Origin: DTYU01 sp040756575
GTDB lineage: Bacteria > Bacillota > Desulfotomaculia > Desulfotomaculales > Ammonificaceae
Assembly (NCBI GenBank): GCA_040756575.1
Contig: JBFLYP010000013.1
Location: 1 to 64,000 of the forward strand
Reading direction: 5' to 3'
Length of the DNA: 64,000 nucleotides
The position numbers and the translations under genes were made by a program. The notes below the pieces were generated by a model. The model saw nothing but the letters and a program-made list of their open reading frames with translations, did no database searches and was not told the DNA's origin. Position 1 is the first letter of the stretch. The number at the start of each line of letters is the position of its first letter. Below are positions 1-9,376 of the stretch, in pieces.

Positions 1-53
1 CCTGCCAAGACGATTTGCATCTTTTCTTCGGCTGTCCACTGACGCTTCGGCAT
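1..53 (-). CDS. IS3-like transposase OrfA, N-terminal 17 codons
   Basis: The minus-strand ATG at 53-51 follows an AAGGAGG ribosome binding site at ideal spacing. The visible peptide begins MPKRQWTAEEKMQIVLA, which resembles the first helix of the helix-turn-helix OrfA proteins of IS3-family elements (basic start, then W/Y-T-x-E-x-K). The gene runs off the left edge of the window, so whether OrfB follows and whether the element is active cannot be judged. Confidence 0.6.
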   Translation of the reverse strand, partial: MPKRQWTAEEKMQIVLA

Positions 54-121
54 GGTTCTTTTCCTCCTTGTTTTATCGCTCCCATTCTACCATGCCGTTT
101 GTCTGGTCTTCTATGGGGTCA
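1..121 (-). mobile_element. Left end of an IS3-like insertion sequence (partial)
   Basis: Reading leftward, the RHS gene stops matching its family at about 121. From there the minus strand begins TGACCCC, a terminus typical of IS3-group elements, followed by a short leader, an AAGGAGG ribosome binding site and a transposase start at 53. The RHS frame runs only three codons into the element before a TAG at 113-111. The rest of the element lies outside the window, so its other end and any target duplication cannot be seen. Family assignment rests on the terminus and 17 codons of protein. Confidence 0.65.
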
Positions 122-3100
122 GTATAAGGATGACTTCTTTGCCCGTATAGTAAAGGGTCGTGGTGACGCCGTCAACCGTTTTCTGCGTTCTCAGCCCGTC
201 GCCGTTGTAGATGTAGGTCATCGTCTTGCCGTCTTTTGTAACAGAAACGAGCCGGTTGAACGCGTCGTATCCAAAGGCGGAGGTCTTGGTGCTGCCGCCT
301 TCGGTTTCACGTACTTCCACCTGGTTGCCGTTATCGTCGTATGCGTATTCGGTTGTTTTGACGATGTCCCCGGTCTGAGCGGTTCCGGTCAACCTGTTGC
401 ACTCATCGTAAGTGTAACTGACTGATTTGTTCTCCCCGCCGCCGGTTACCTGCTCGGTGAGCCGGTTGCCCGCCCCGTCATAGGAGTAGGTGGTTACCTT
501 ACCGTCCGGCCCGGTGACAGTCTTGATCCGGTCCAGGGAGTCATAGGTGAAGTCGGTCCTCCCCTTGGGCTCGATCTTGTAGACCTGATTCCCATTTTCG
601 TCGTAGCCGTACTCGTAAATGTAAACGAGGGTTACTTTGCCGTTACCGAGGTCGATCACTTGGCTCGGTCCGAAACTAAACGTCTTTACGGAGGATTGAG
701 CGTACACCTGACTGGTCACTGAAGGCTGGTTTTCATATACGTTACCGGTTACGGTGGGTTCGCCGTAAACACCTTCGGCCACCGAGCCCTGGTTTTCGCC
801 TGTACCGGTGCTGTCCGGAAGTTCGGAACTATACACTTGCGAATTCACCGTTGACTCGCCTGTATTGAAAGACGAATCCTGACTCTCGTAAACGCTTTCG
901 CTTACAGAATTCTGCGGCTCACCTGAACTTTCCGCAGCGTCACCCGCGTAGACGCTTTCGTCCAACGAGACCTGATCCGCGGAAAGGCTGCTGACCGCGG
1001 AGCCCCGAGGCTCATACACATCCGAGGTTACCGAGGTCCCGTCGCCGTATACGGTTTCCCCTATTGAATTCTCGGTTTGTAGAGCACCTCCCGTTTCGGC
1101 AGATTCAGCGGCATTCGCATCAGGGGTTGCGGCTGTCGCACCGGCATCAGCCCGGCCCGTTACGGACAGCTTTTCGATCTCCGCCGCCTGGACCTGCGCC
1201 GTATCCGGGTCGGTATTCGGAATGGTGATGCTCAGCTTCGTAAGCAGATTGCGGTGGTCGTACTCGTACTCCGTCCTGGTGCCGTTCGGGTAAAGCAGGC
1301 TCTTGCGGTTGCCGTTTTCGTCGTAGTCGTAGGTCGTAACACCTTCGGCAGTCTTAACGGTCTTCATCCGGTTCATGCTGTCGTAGGTGTATTCCGTCAG
1401 GTTCCCCGCCGGGTCGGTGACGCTGGTCTGGTTGCCTTCGGCGTCGTAGGTATAGGTTATTTTGAGCCCGTCCGGCAGGGTCTTCTCAATAAGCCTGTTA
1501 AGCTCGTCGTACAAGTAGGATGTGGTCCCGGTCGCGTCCGCCATCTGCTTGCGGTTACCGACCTCGTCGTAGGCGAATCTAATGGATACGCCGCCTGCAC
1601 TCTGTTCTTTGAGACGGTTCAGCGCGTCGTAGGCATAGTTTGTGGTGACGCCGTTTCGGTCGGTTTTGGCAGTCCTGTTGCCAACCAGGTCGTACTGGTA
1701 GGTTTCCGACCGTCCTGCCGGGTCGGTCATTTTCACCAGTTGATTTACGCTGTTATAGAAGTACTTCGTGATTTTGCCGTTGCCGTTTTTAACCTCCAGG
1801 AGGTTGCCGACTTTGTCGTACTTGTACGACGTGGTGGTGTTCTCCGGGTCGGTTACGGCGGACAGGCGGTTCAACTTATCGTAACTGAACTGCGTGGTAT
1901 AGCCTTTTGGGCTGGTTTCGCTGGTCTTATTGCCAACTGCGTCGTAACCGTAGGACTTCGTGTAGCCGTTTTTGTCGGTCTCCTTAGTTAACCGGTTCAG
2001 TTCGTCATACTCATAGGTGATCCTGTTGCCCTTCGGGTCGACAAAAGCGGTCTTGTTGCCGACTGCATCATATTCATATTTGGTAAGGTTGCCGTTCGGG
2101 TCTTTCACCTCGACCAGACGGTTTAGCTTGTCATAGGTGTACTCGGTCCTGTTACCCCGTTTATCCACTTTCGCGATGTTGTTGCCGACGGCGTCGTACT
2201 CCATGGTGCAGAAATTGCCTTTGGCGTCGGTGACCTTGACCAGCCTGTTCAGCTCGTCGTACTCGTAGAAGGTCGGATTTCCCCTGGCGTCCTTTTCGAG
2301 CTTCTTATTGCCCACGCTGTCGTACTGGTAGATTGTCTCGTTACCGAGGGCGTCTCTAACCGTTACCGGCCTATTTAGTTCATCGTAAACTGTCACGGTT
2401 TCCCTTTTCAGTGCATCAATGACTTTGGTCCGGTTGCCGTTGGCGTCGTACTCGTACGTGATAATGGCGGTGTTGGGCTCCTTTTGGGACACGAGCCTGT
2501 TCAGTTTGTCATACTGGTAAGTCGTTGTATAGCCGTTCTTATCCTTAAAGGATGTTCTGTTGCCGTTGGCGTCGTAACCGTAGGCTTCCTTATATCCCAG
2601 GGCGTCCTCGAGACCGATAAGACGGTTTAATTTGTCGTAGGTGTACTTCGTTTCCCGGCCCAGGGCGTCGGTCTCCTTGGTCTTGTTGCCTTCGGGGTCA
2701 TATTCATTAGAAGTCACGCCGCCCATAGCGTCCACTACTTCGATCACCCTGTTCAGGGCGTCATACTTGTACTTGGTTACCCGGCCGAGTTCGTCCGTCT
2801 CTTCGATTTTGTTACCTGACGGGTCGTACTTGTAGGTCTTTACTCCGCCAAGGGGATCGGTTACTTTTATCAACTGGTTTTCGGCGTCATACTCGTACTC
2901 CGTGCGGTTGCCGTTTTTATCAACTGTAGCGATTAGATTCCCCACGGCGTCGTACTCATTAGTGGTAGAATTGCTGAGGGCGTCCGTCTCAGACAGCAGC
3001 CTATCCATATTGTCGTACTGATAAGTTGTAGAGAAGCCCTTGGCGTTGGTCTCTTTAATTCTTCTCCCCACATTGTCATATTCGTAGGAATTACGGTAGG

Positions 3101-6100
3101 TGAACGGGTCGATTACCGCAGTGAGGTTATTGTGGGCATCATTATATTCGTAAGTAGTGACATTCCCATTTTTGTCTTTCTTATACTTAAGAAGACCCTT
3201 TACCGTAGTGCTGGTGTAATAAGTATATTCAACGCTGTTGCCGAACGGGTCGGTTTCCTTGGTCAGATGAATCCCGTCGGGGTACTCATACGAAGTCGTG
3301 CGCCCAAGTTTATCCGTGGTGGAAATCAGGTTGTTTTTGTTGTCGTAGACGTTGACGATTTCCTTGCCGTAGGGGTCAGTTACCTCATACAAGTTCTTGT
3401 TAGAGTCGTATTCGTACGTTGTAGTATTATTGTTTTTATCGGTAACAATCTCTTGCGTCGGCCTGTTTTCAGTCTTGATATTAAAGTAGTAGTTATCATC
3501 AACAGCATCGTTCTGCCCGATATTGGTTACATCAACCCAATTGCCATTATATTTTACCTTGTATTGACGCCGGGTAAATTTACCATAGGTGTCTGTTTCT
3601 TTGATCGGCATATGGTCGGCATTAAACGTAATTTTAGACTCGCGACCATTCTCATCGATAAAGTAACGTTCCAGAACTTTTAATTTTTCCTTCTCGTACA
3701 GATCGTTATAGATGGTGTACTTGACGTAATCGTTTCCGTCGTATTGCCTAACCAGCCTACCCCATGGGTCATAATCGTTCTTGACCACTTGGTGACCGTT
3801 AGGGTCAATGATTTTCCTCAACCTGTTGTTCTTGTCGTAATACTCATATGTTGTCGACTTACCGGCAAGGTCAGTTACCTTTGTAAGATTCCCGTTGCTG
3901 TCATATTCATAACTGACGTGGCGACCTGTCGGGTCCGTAACCCTGGAGATTTTATCGCCCGAATAAGAGAAGGATAGGGTTCTGCCGACCTGATCCGTAA
4001 CGCTGGCTATCTTGTCACCGCTGTAAGATACCGTCAGACGGTTGCCGTACCTATCCTCTATCGCCGTTAGTCTGCCAGAGCTGCCATAAATGTACTTCGT
4101 CTGGTCCTTCTGTGTTAAGACATAGCTACTGTCCGTTTTCTCTAACCTGTCGTATACCCCATAGGGAGCTTTAAAGATACCGTTCTCATTATCGAAAGCA
4201 ATTTTCGAACCGGAACCATACGTGACTTCAACGCCGTTGATGTCCTGAATGTACCAGCTTGCTACGTATCCCTGGGTTTGGTCAGGAAGTTCTACATAGT
4301 GCCAGTATTTACCGTCACTATCCTGTTGTGCATTCTTTTTTAAGTATGTAACTCTGGTGCCCCAGCTTACGGTGGTAATAACAGTACCCCATGGCTGTTG
4401 GCGAACATTTAGAGCGCTGGCCTTTACTTTCCCCGAGTCAGTTACCTCTTTGACCTTCGAATCGTAGTTTAAGCGCCATCCGTTACCGATGACAGTCTTT
4501 TCTCCAGATGCGGCCGAGTTATATGTCCTCTGCAACGTGAGATCTAAGCCGGTACTTTCTATATGGATGTCTTCCACCTGTTCGAAAAAGTTTCCAGTGA
4601 GAAGATTTGTATTGGCAGGTGTCAATAAGCGGCGCGCTTCTTCAAAATCAACGCCGTAATACATGGCTGTGTACTGGATTGCTGAAATTAGCTTAGGGGT
4701 CAAATCAGCTTCGGCTGTTTTTACCAGAGTTATCTGTTTGGTCAGTTTTTCGTAAATAAGTTCGATCTGCCGGTCGATGTCTTCCTGGGAAAGATTGGGG
4801 TCGTTGTTAATAAAGAAGTAACCGCCGTGAGAGATTTCGGCCATGTCTTGAAGCAATTGAGTATCAGCACCGCTACCGAGGGCAACGGTGTTAATAGTAA
4901 CTTTTTTGATCGCCAGCTCGTACACTTTGTTAAGTATGGTTTGTCTCGAAGTGTAGTTGTCCTGGCCGTCCGTTAAGAAGACTATTACTCGTCTCCGATC
5001 ATTGTTGTTGTAATCAAACTGGTTTCCCGATAATTGAACACCTGCTGCGATATTTGTTCCCCCACCGTAATACATCATAGAATCGAGTACTTGCTTCAAT
5101 AGTTCTTTATCGCTGGTTAACGCCTGTTTTAGGGTTGCACTGTCTGCAAATGCTACTATGCCGGCTTTATTATTTAGCTCATCCATATTTTCTACAAATT
5201 TCTTCGTCGCCTTGATCCGGTAATAGTTTGGATCACTACTACTCATACTGCCCGACTGATCAATAGTAAAAACAATATCCACCTTGCTCAAGTCGACCTT
5301 CATATTTTTATCGCCTAAAAGGAACGTGCTAAAATGAGTGATAGTACCGGTGACAACATTTTTAACCTTGTCAACCTGCACGTTTTGAAGCGGTACGAGC
5401 TGCTTTTTATCGGGGTCAACCCAGAAAATCATTAGATCGTCTTCATAGACCCCGCCGAGAGTTGTTTCATCGTAGTACATCGATATATCGGCAGAGGTTA
5501 TGCCGAACCCGCCGGCGGTGATATCGACAGGCTGGCCGACAAGGCCTTCAAGGGAGTTTAGCAGAACGTTATCCGACCAGGAAGCCTGAAGGGGGGCAAT
5601 GGAAAGATTACCGTCTCCGTGGGCGACTACAACCACATTGCCGTCCGAAGTCTGCGCCTGTTTGCTAACATTAATATTGTTGTTTTTAACAAGCGGGTCT
5701 GTACCAAGGGTGAGCTCAGCACCGTCATATAAGCCGTCGCCGTCCGTATCCGGTTTCAAAGGGTCAGTCTTAGTCACATTGATTTCATAATCGTCGGTTA
5801 GGCAGTCCTGGTCCGTATCCTGCTTATCCATGTCCGTCCCGTAGTCCAGTTCCTGATCATTGGTAAGGCTGTCGCCGTCGTTGTCTAATGCGGGATTAAA
5901 GGTTCTCAGTTGCTGCGTACCGGGTGCCATTACCAGTTCCGCCGAGTACTCGCTTTCTCCCACAGAGTTAAATGCTTTAACCACATAATAATAGGTTGAA
6001 TCGGGCAGAATTTGGTCGTCCGTATATTGGTTGAGCAATATATTCTCGGCAATGGCATAATACGGCCCGCCGGAGCTCGTGCTCCGGTACAGGGTATACC

Positions 6101-7676
6101 TTTCCGCGCCCGAGGGTTTCGTCCAATTCAGCCTGATAACGTCGCCGTCCCTTACTCCGAAAAGCAGAGGGGCCTTAGGCGGAGCCATCCGTACGACCAC
6201 ATTGGAATTTACGCTTTCCTTACCTTTCTTGACCGAGGACACTGCATAATAGTAAGTTGTCTGGGGTTCGACTGTAGTATCGGTATAGGTGGTAACAGTT
6301 ATGTTTGAAGCGAGTTGGGACAATTGACCTGGGGCCGTGCCTCGCTTTACTTTGTAGTAATCAACGCCGCTCACCGCAGTCCAGGTTAAAACAACTGCCC
6401 CGCCTTGCTCTGTCATGCTCAGTACCGGCGCATCCGGATTCGGCTCAGGGGTTATGATCGGCCCACCACCGCCACCGCCACCACCGCCGCCGCCGCCACC
6501 GCCGCCTCCACCACCGGAAGGCTGGCTGATGGAAAAGCCGGCGCGCAGTTTTCCAAGGTCTTTGTCTGTGCCGCCGATCTCAATATCCGACGCGATGTCC
6601 TTAATACCCTCGCTTTCTTTGCCGGGGATAAATGAACGAATAAAATATTTGTGATTAGGTACTACCGTAACTTTAAAATTACCATTTGAATCTGTCGTGG
6701 TAATGAAACTCGGATTGGTTGTAAAGATCACCTTGACGCTGGAAAACGGTTTATCATTTTTGTCGAGGAGTGTCCCGCTTACCTTTACACCTTTGACGAG
6801 CAATATGTCCTGGGTAGTAATTTTGTCCTTGACTACGGTTACTTTACTGGCAAAGCCTACATTGCTGTCATTTGAAGCTGTAAGGTCATATATGCCTTCG
6901 GCCGCCTCAAATTGGTAATTACCATTTACGTCAGTAAGAGTTGCCAATAATACATCGTAGCCGTCCTTGGCAAAGAGCTTAACCGATGCTCCCGCCACCG
7001 GCTGACCATTCATTTTCACAGTGCCCTGGATACCCCCGGGAACGAAACCGGGAGTAGGAGGTTTAGCTAAAGCTCTCGCAAGGGATACTACGGCTTCCGC
7101 TCTGGTGATTGATTGCGTTGGCTTGAAGGTGTTATCAGGGTATCCACGCATTACGTTGTGGTAGACTACCGTGTTGATGCTTTCTTTGGACCATGATGGG
7201 AAGGTATCTAAGTCTTTAAATGTTTGAAGAGCGTCATTATTGCATGGGTTAAGGCGCCCTGCCTTTACGATAATGGCCGCAGCCTCTTGACGGCTAATCG
7301 CCTGGTTCGGCTTAAATGCACCGTCAGGATAACCGGATACGTATGAAGCTGTCACAACGGTAGCTACTTCCCGGTAAAACCAATCGGAGGTCTTGACATC
7401 AGAAAAATTGCATTTACCTTCTGTGCTCTGGATCTTGAAAGCCCTGTTGACCAGCGCGACAAATTCGGCCCTGCTGATCATTTTGTCCGGCTTGAAGCTT
7501 CCATCAGGATATCCGGAAACCAGACCTTTAGACAGCCATTCTTCAACTTCGCCTTGCGCCCAGTGGCCGTTTATGTCCTTCATAACTGCCGCCGCTGTGC
7601 CGGTTATACTCCCGGCTATACCCAATATAAGACCCACGGCCACAGCAACAATCAGGAACCTTACTTTTTTTCTCAT
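111..7676 (-). CDS. SLH-anchored surface protein with VWA and RHS/YD repeats, C-terminally truncated
   Basis: A very large secreted protein of 2521 residues. A signal peptide occupies residues 1-30 and three SLH domains (about 32-80, 91-141, 152-203) should bind cell-wall polymers. Two carboxypeptidase-like regulatory domains (216-380), an 18-glycine hinge, two fibronectin III domains (about 420-585) and DxDxDG thrombospondin-type calcium repeats (600-665) follow. A VWA domain with the MIDAS motif DQSGSMS lies near 815-985, then a bacterial SH3 domain. From about 1250 the chain is dozens of YD repeats of the type YDANGNRTxxxD, broken by a Ser/Thr/Tyr-rich linker. RHS proteins usually end in a core cap and a variable toxin tip. 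Here the chain stops just after the YYTGKEVIL segment because an IS element interrupts it, so no tip remains. Start chosen at ATG 7676, with AAGGTGG upstream. It may act in adhesion or contact-dependent competition, but the truncation makes function doubtful. Confidence 0.85.
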   Translation of the reverse strand: MRKKVRFLIVAVAVGLILGIAGSITGTAAAVMKDINGHWAQGEVEEWLSKGLVSGYPDGSFKPDKMISRAEFVALVNRAFKIQSTEGKCNFSDVKTSDWFYREVATVVTASYVSGYPDGAFKPNQAISRQEAAAIIVKAGRLNPCNNDALQTFKDLDTFPSWSKESINTVVYHNVMRGYPDNTFKPTQSITRAEAVVSLARALAKPPTPGFVPGGIQGTVKMNGQPVAGASVKLFAKDGYDVLLATLTDVNGNYQFEAAEGIYDLTASNDSNVGFASKVTVVKDKITTQDILLVKGVKVSGTLLDKNDKPFSSVKVIFTTNPSFITTTDSNGNFKVTVVPNHKYFIRSFIPGKESEGIKDIASDIEIGGTDKDLGKLRAGFSISQPSGGGGGGGGGGGGGGGGGGPIITPEPNPDAPVLSMTEQGGAVVLTWTAVSGVDYYKVKRGTAPGQLSQLASNITVTTYTDTTVEPQTTYYYAVSSVKKGKESVNSNVVVRMAPPKAPLLFGVRDGDVIRLNWTKPSGAERYTLYRSTSSGGPYYAIAENILLNQYTDDQILPDSTYYYVVKAFNSVGESEYSAELVMAPGTQQLRTFNPALDNDGDSLTNDQELDYGTDMDKQDTDQDCLTDDYEINVTKTDPLKPDTDGDGLYDGAELTLGTDPLVKNNNINVSKQAQTSDGNVVVVAHGDGNLSIAPLQASWSDNVLLNSLEGLVGQPVDITAGGFGITSADISMYYDETTLGGVYEDDLMIFWVDPDKKQLVPLQNVQVDKVKNVVTGTITHFSTFLLGDKNMKVDLSKVDIVFTIDQSGSMSSSDPNYYRIKATKKFVENMDELNNKAGIVAFADSATLKQALTSDKELLKQVLDSMMYYGGGTNIAAGVQLSGNQFDYNNNDRRRVIVFLTDGQDNYTSRQTILNKVYELAIKKVTINTVALGSGADTQLLQDMAEISHGGYFFINNDPNLSQEDIDRQIELIYEKLTKQITLVKTAEADLTPKLISAIQYTAMYYGVDFEEARRLLTPANTNLLTGNFFEQVEDIHIESTGLDLTLQRTYNSAASGEKTVIGNGWRLNYDSKVKEVTDSGKVKASALNVRQQPWGTVITTVSWGTRVTYLKKNAQQDSDGKYWHYVELPDQTQGYVASWYIQDINGVEVTYGSGSKIAFDNENGIFKAPYGVYDRLEKTDSSYVLTQKDQTKYIYGSSGRLTAIEDRYGNRLTVSYSGDKIASVTDQVGRTLSFSYSGDKISRVTDPTGRHVSYEYDSNGNLTKVTDLAGKSTTYEYYDKNNRLRKIIDPNGHQVVKNDYDPWGRLVRQYDGNDYVKYTIYNDLYEKEKLKVLERYFIDENGRESKITFNADHMPIKETDTYGKFTRRQYKVKYNGNWVDVTNIGQNDAVDDNYYFNIKTENRPTQEIVTDKNNNTTTYEYDSNKNLYEVTDPYGKEIVNVYDNKNNLISTTDKLGRTTSYEYPDGIHLTKETDPFGNSVEYTYYTSTTVKGLLKYKKDKNGNVTTYEYNDAHNNLTAVIDPFTYRNSYEYDNVGRRIKETNAKGFSTTYQYDNMDRLLSETDALSNSTTNEYDAVGNLIATVDKNGNRTEYEYDAENQLIKVTDPLGGVKTYKYDPSGNKIEETDELGRVTKYKYDALNRVIEVVDAMGGVTSNEYDPEGNKTKETDALGRETKYTYDKLNRLIGLEDALGYKEAYGYDANGNRTSFKDKNGYTTTYQYDKLNRLVSQKEPNTAIITYEYDANGNRTKVIDALKRETVTVYDELNRPVTVRDALGNETIYQYDSVGNKKLEKDARGNPTFYEYDELNRLVKVTDAKGNFCTMEYDAVGNNIAKVDKRGNRTEYTYDKLNRLVEVKDPNGNLTKYEYDAVGNKTAFVDPKGNRITYEYDELNRLTKETDKNGYTKSYGYDAVGNKTSETSPKGYTTQFSYDKLNRLSAVTDPENTTTSYKYDKVGNLLEVKNGNGKITKYFYNSVNQLVKMTDPAGRSETYQYDLVGNRTAKTDRNGVTTNYAYDALNRLKEQSAGGVSIRFAYDEVGNRKQMADATGTTSYLYDELNRLIEKTLPDGLKITYTYDAEGNQTSVTDPAGNLTEYTYDSMNRMKTVKTAEGVTTYDYDENGNRKSLLYPNGTRTEYEYDHRNLLTKLSITIPNTDPDTAQVQAAEIEKLSVTGRADAGATAATPDANAAESAETGGALQTENSIGETVYGDGTSVTSDVYEPRGSAVSSLSADQVSLDESVYAGDAAESSGEPQNSVSESVYESQDSSFNTGESTVNSQVYSSELPDSTGTGENQGSVAEGVYGEPTVTGNVYENQPSVTSQVYAQSSVKTFSFGPSQVIDLGNGKVTLVYIYEYGYDENGNQVYKIEPKGRTDFTYDSLDRIKTVTGPDGKVTTYSYDGAGNRLTEQVTGGGENKSVSYTYDECNRLTGTAQTGDIVKTTEYAYDDNGNQVEVRETEGGSTKTSAFGYDAFNRLVSVTKDGKTMTYIYNGDGLRTQKTVDGVTTTLYYTGKEVILILTP
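6462..6515 (-). repeat. GGN simple-sequence tract encoding 18 glycines
   Basis: Eighteen consecutive glycine codons (mixed GGT, GGC, GGA, GGG) join the regulatory-like domains to the first fibronectin domain of the surface protein. Mixed codons make slippage less likely than in a pure triplet repeat, but length variation between strains is plausible. Confidence 0.9.
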
Positions 7677-7703
7677 TTTTTAACCCACCTTCGTTAATCT
7701 AAG

Positions 7704-7733
7704 ACTATAGCCATTTTGCCAGTCTTTCTACAA
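7704..7733 (-). promoter_or_regulatory. Candidate sigma-A promoter of the surface-protein gene
   Basis: On the minus strand TTGTAG (7733-7728) and TATAGT (7709-7704) are separated by 18 bases, 28 bases before the ATG. A dyad TGTCT-TT-AGACA lies just upstream at 7738-7749 and could be an operator. The rest of the 7677-8189 gap is AT-rich near 7790-7803 and holds no convincing gene. Confidence 0.45.
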
Positions 7734-8110
7734 AATCTGTCTTTAGACAACCGTTGTTCTGTGTGGCCATCCGGTCACAACTCGCAATTTAAATTTAAAT
7801 GTTTAGATATTGGCCGCTCAGATCTATGGCGTACCGCCTCTTCTTTGTGAGATATTCAGATTAAAGTTTGCAGGAGAAACGGCAGCAGTACAAGGGGTTT
7901 GGAACAATCTCCCGCTTTTGCGGAATGAAATGCCGTTTTTGGGGAACAAACGTGCGGATTTGGGGTTGCAACGGAAGGATTCGGTATGGCGCTGAAGAAT
8001 TTTACATTCAGTTGAAATTACGCTATTTGGCGCAGCATTCTCGGAATATAACCTGAAGCCGTCTGGTTAAGGCCGGCCGGTGAGGATTGGAGGCTTTCTC
8101 AGTAGCCCGG

Positions 8111-8161
8111 CTTTTGGGTAAGCTCAACTTTCGAGTAAGCTCAGCTTTTGGGTAAAGATAA
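8111..8161 (+). repeat. Three tandem 17-bp units upstream of a kinase remnant
   Basis: Three head-to-tail copies of a 17-bp unit resembling CTTTTGGGTAAGCTCAA occupy 8111-8127, 8128-8144 and 8145-8161, about 30 bases before the first kinase remnant. Position and spacing suggest a regulator-binding array, perhaps for the linked response regulator. No other gene is visible between 7677 and 8189. Confidence 0.6.
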
Positions 8162-8189
8162 AGAGAGCCCTGTTTCTGGGTGATAGACC

Positions 8190-9048
8190 GTGGCCGGTTC
8201 GGATTCTATTTTGGTGTACGCCGGACTGTTCTTTTACCATTTCACTTTAGATCAAGTAGTCGGCTTGGCTCTGGTTCTGACCCTTAACGGGTACGACGTC
8301 AAAAGGAATTGGCGGCGACTCCTGCTTGTCAGCGTGATTCTCGGGGCGGCTAATGTATCGATATTCGGCCTCCCCCAGGCACTGCGAACCGTTTCCTGGA
8401 TGATAGTGACTTTTGCGGTCCTGAAAACCGGCTTCGGCTTCAGCGCCGGCAGGACCTTTTTAGTTTTGTTCACGTGCCTGGTAACCATGCCGGTCGTCTG
8501 GACGGCCTGCTTCATCCTTCACTACGGGTTTCATCTTACCCTTCAAAGTCGCTATCGAGGTCTTCCAAATAATAAGGGTAAAGCGTTCTCTTGCGCGCAA
8601 GCAATTCGGAAAAAGCCCAATAATCCAAACCCGCTAACCGGGCGGCTTGACCAAAAGAAAGAGTACCATCGGCATAGAAGGAAAGCGCAAGCCTTTCGAG
8701 CACCTCTTGTTGAAGCTCGGTTCGCCGTAATCCTGCAGCGTACAAAAGTTCCGCCGGAAGATCAAGTTTAACAGTGGCATCTTCCTCTGTATGCACGATT
8801 ACATCCTCCTTTCTGCCTTCAGTATATCAGCCCAAAACACCTCCAGCAATATCCTCTACCCAGCCGAGCAAGAAGTCGCGGTCGCCGCCCGGGAGCAAAT
8901 GGCCGCGGAGATGCGCGTCCAAACCGACGCCGTCCGCGCCCAGCGGCACGACTTCGTCAACCACGTCCAGGTGATGGTTGCGCTGCTGAATGACGGCCGG
9001 AAGGAGGAACTGGCGCGGTACACGGCAGGGATAAGGCGGGAGCTTTAG
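8190..9048 (+). pseudogene. Sensor histidine kinase copy A, interrupted and truncated
   Basis: Residues from 8190 to about 8540 match the membrane sensor part of the better-preserved copy at 10446-11309 (shared KRNWRR and FILHYGF segments). The middle of the sensor is then missing and replaced by a UPF0175 gene on the opposite strand. Similarity resumes near 8862 with AEQEVAVAAREQMAAEM and the phospho-acceptor helix QRHDFVNHVQVM. It ends in TAG just after the helical hairpin. There is no ATP-binding domain. This is clearly a decayed gene. Confidence 0.8.
8536..8796 (-). CDS. UPF0175 family antitoxin-like protein
   Basis: An 86-residue protein of the UPF0175 family, with the characteristic central segment GTLSFGQAARLAGLDYW. 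These proteins are usually antitoxins or DNA-binding partners of DUF3368 PIN-like nucleases. Start is GTG 8796 with AAGGAGG eight bases upstream. No DUF3368 gene is adjacent, so it is an orphan. It sits antisense inside a broken sensor kinase and appears to have replaced the middle of that gene. Confidence 0.75.
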   Translation of the reverse strand: MHTEEDATVKLDLPAELLYAAGLRRTELQQEVLERLALSFYADGTLSFGQAARLAGLDYWAFSELLARKRTLYPYYLEDLDSDFEG

Positions 9049-9376
9049 GCTGTCTGTTTGCAGGGTTTTGCAGGCGTAGCGCAACGCTCTCTTCGCTTCT
9101 GCTACCCAGACACGGGCTAAACTTCCGGCTGCAATATAGCAATAAATATTACGGGTAATCCGGCAATTGGATACAATTAACGGTTCATCGCTTAGAAATT
9201 ACGGCTGATTAGGCGCAGAATTTCGTATTTGAGAGGCATGGCTGCAAGATACCGGCTGAAAGCTTTTGCAAAAACCTTCCGGGCAAAATTCTAAATTTTC
9301 TTTTTTTCAACAAGGATTTTCCTGCCTCAGGAAGAATAAACCTTAACGGTGCGAAATCGCTACTTTAACCTTCGTA

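Noticed and set aside
1254..3977. Several long open frames antisense to the RHS gene
   Set aside because: They mirror the YD-repeat codons, show the same periodicity and lack ribosome binding sites.
6405..6654. Proline- or alanine-rich open frames opposite the glycine tract
   Set aside because: They are products of the simple GGN repeat read on the other strand.
7810..8056. Short frames between the surface protein and the first kinase remnant
   Set aside because: Two overlapping frames of equal quality, no ribosome binding site and no domain; more likely non-coding.
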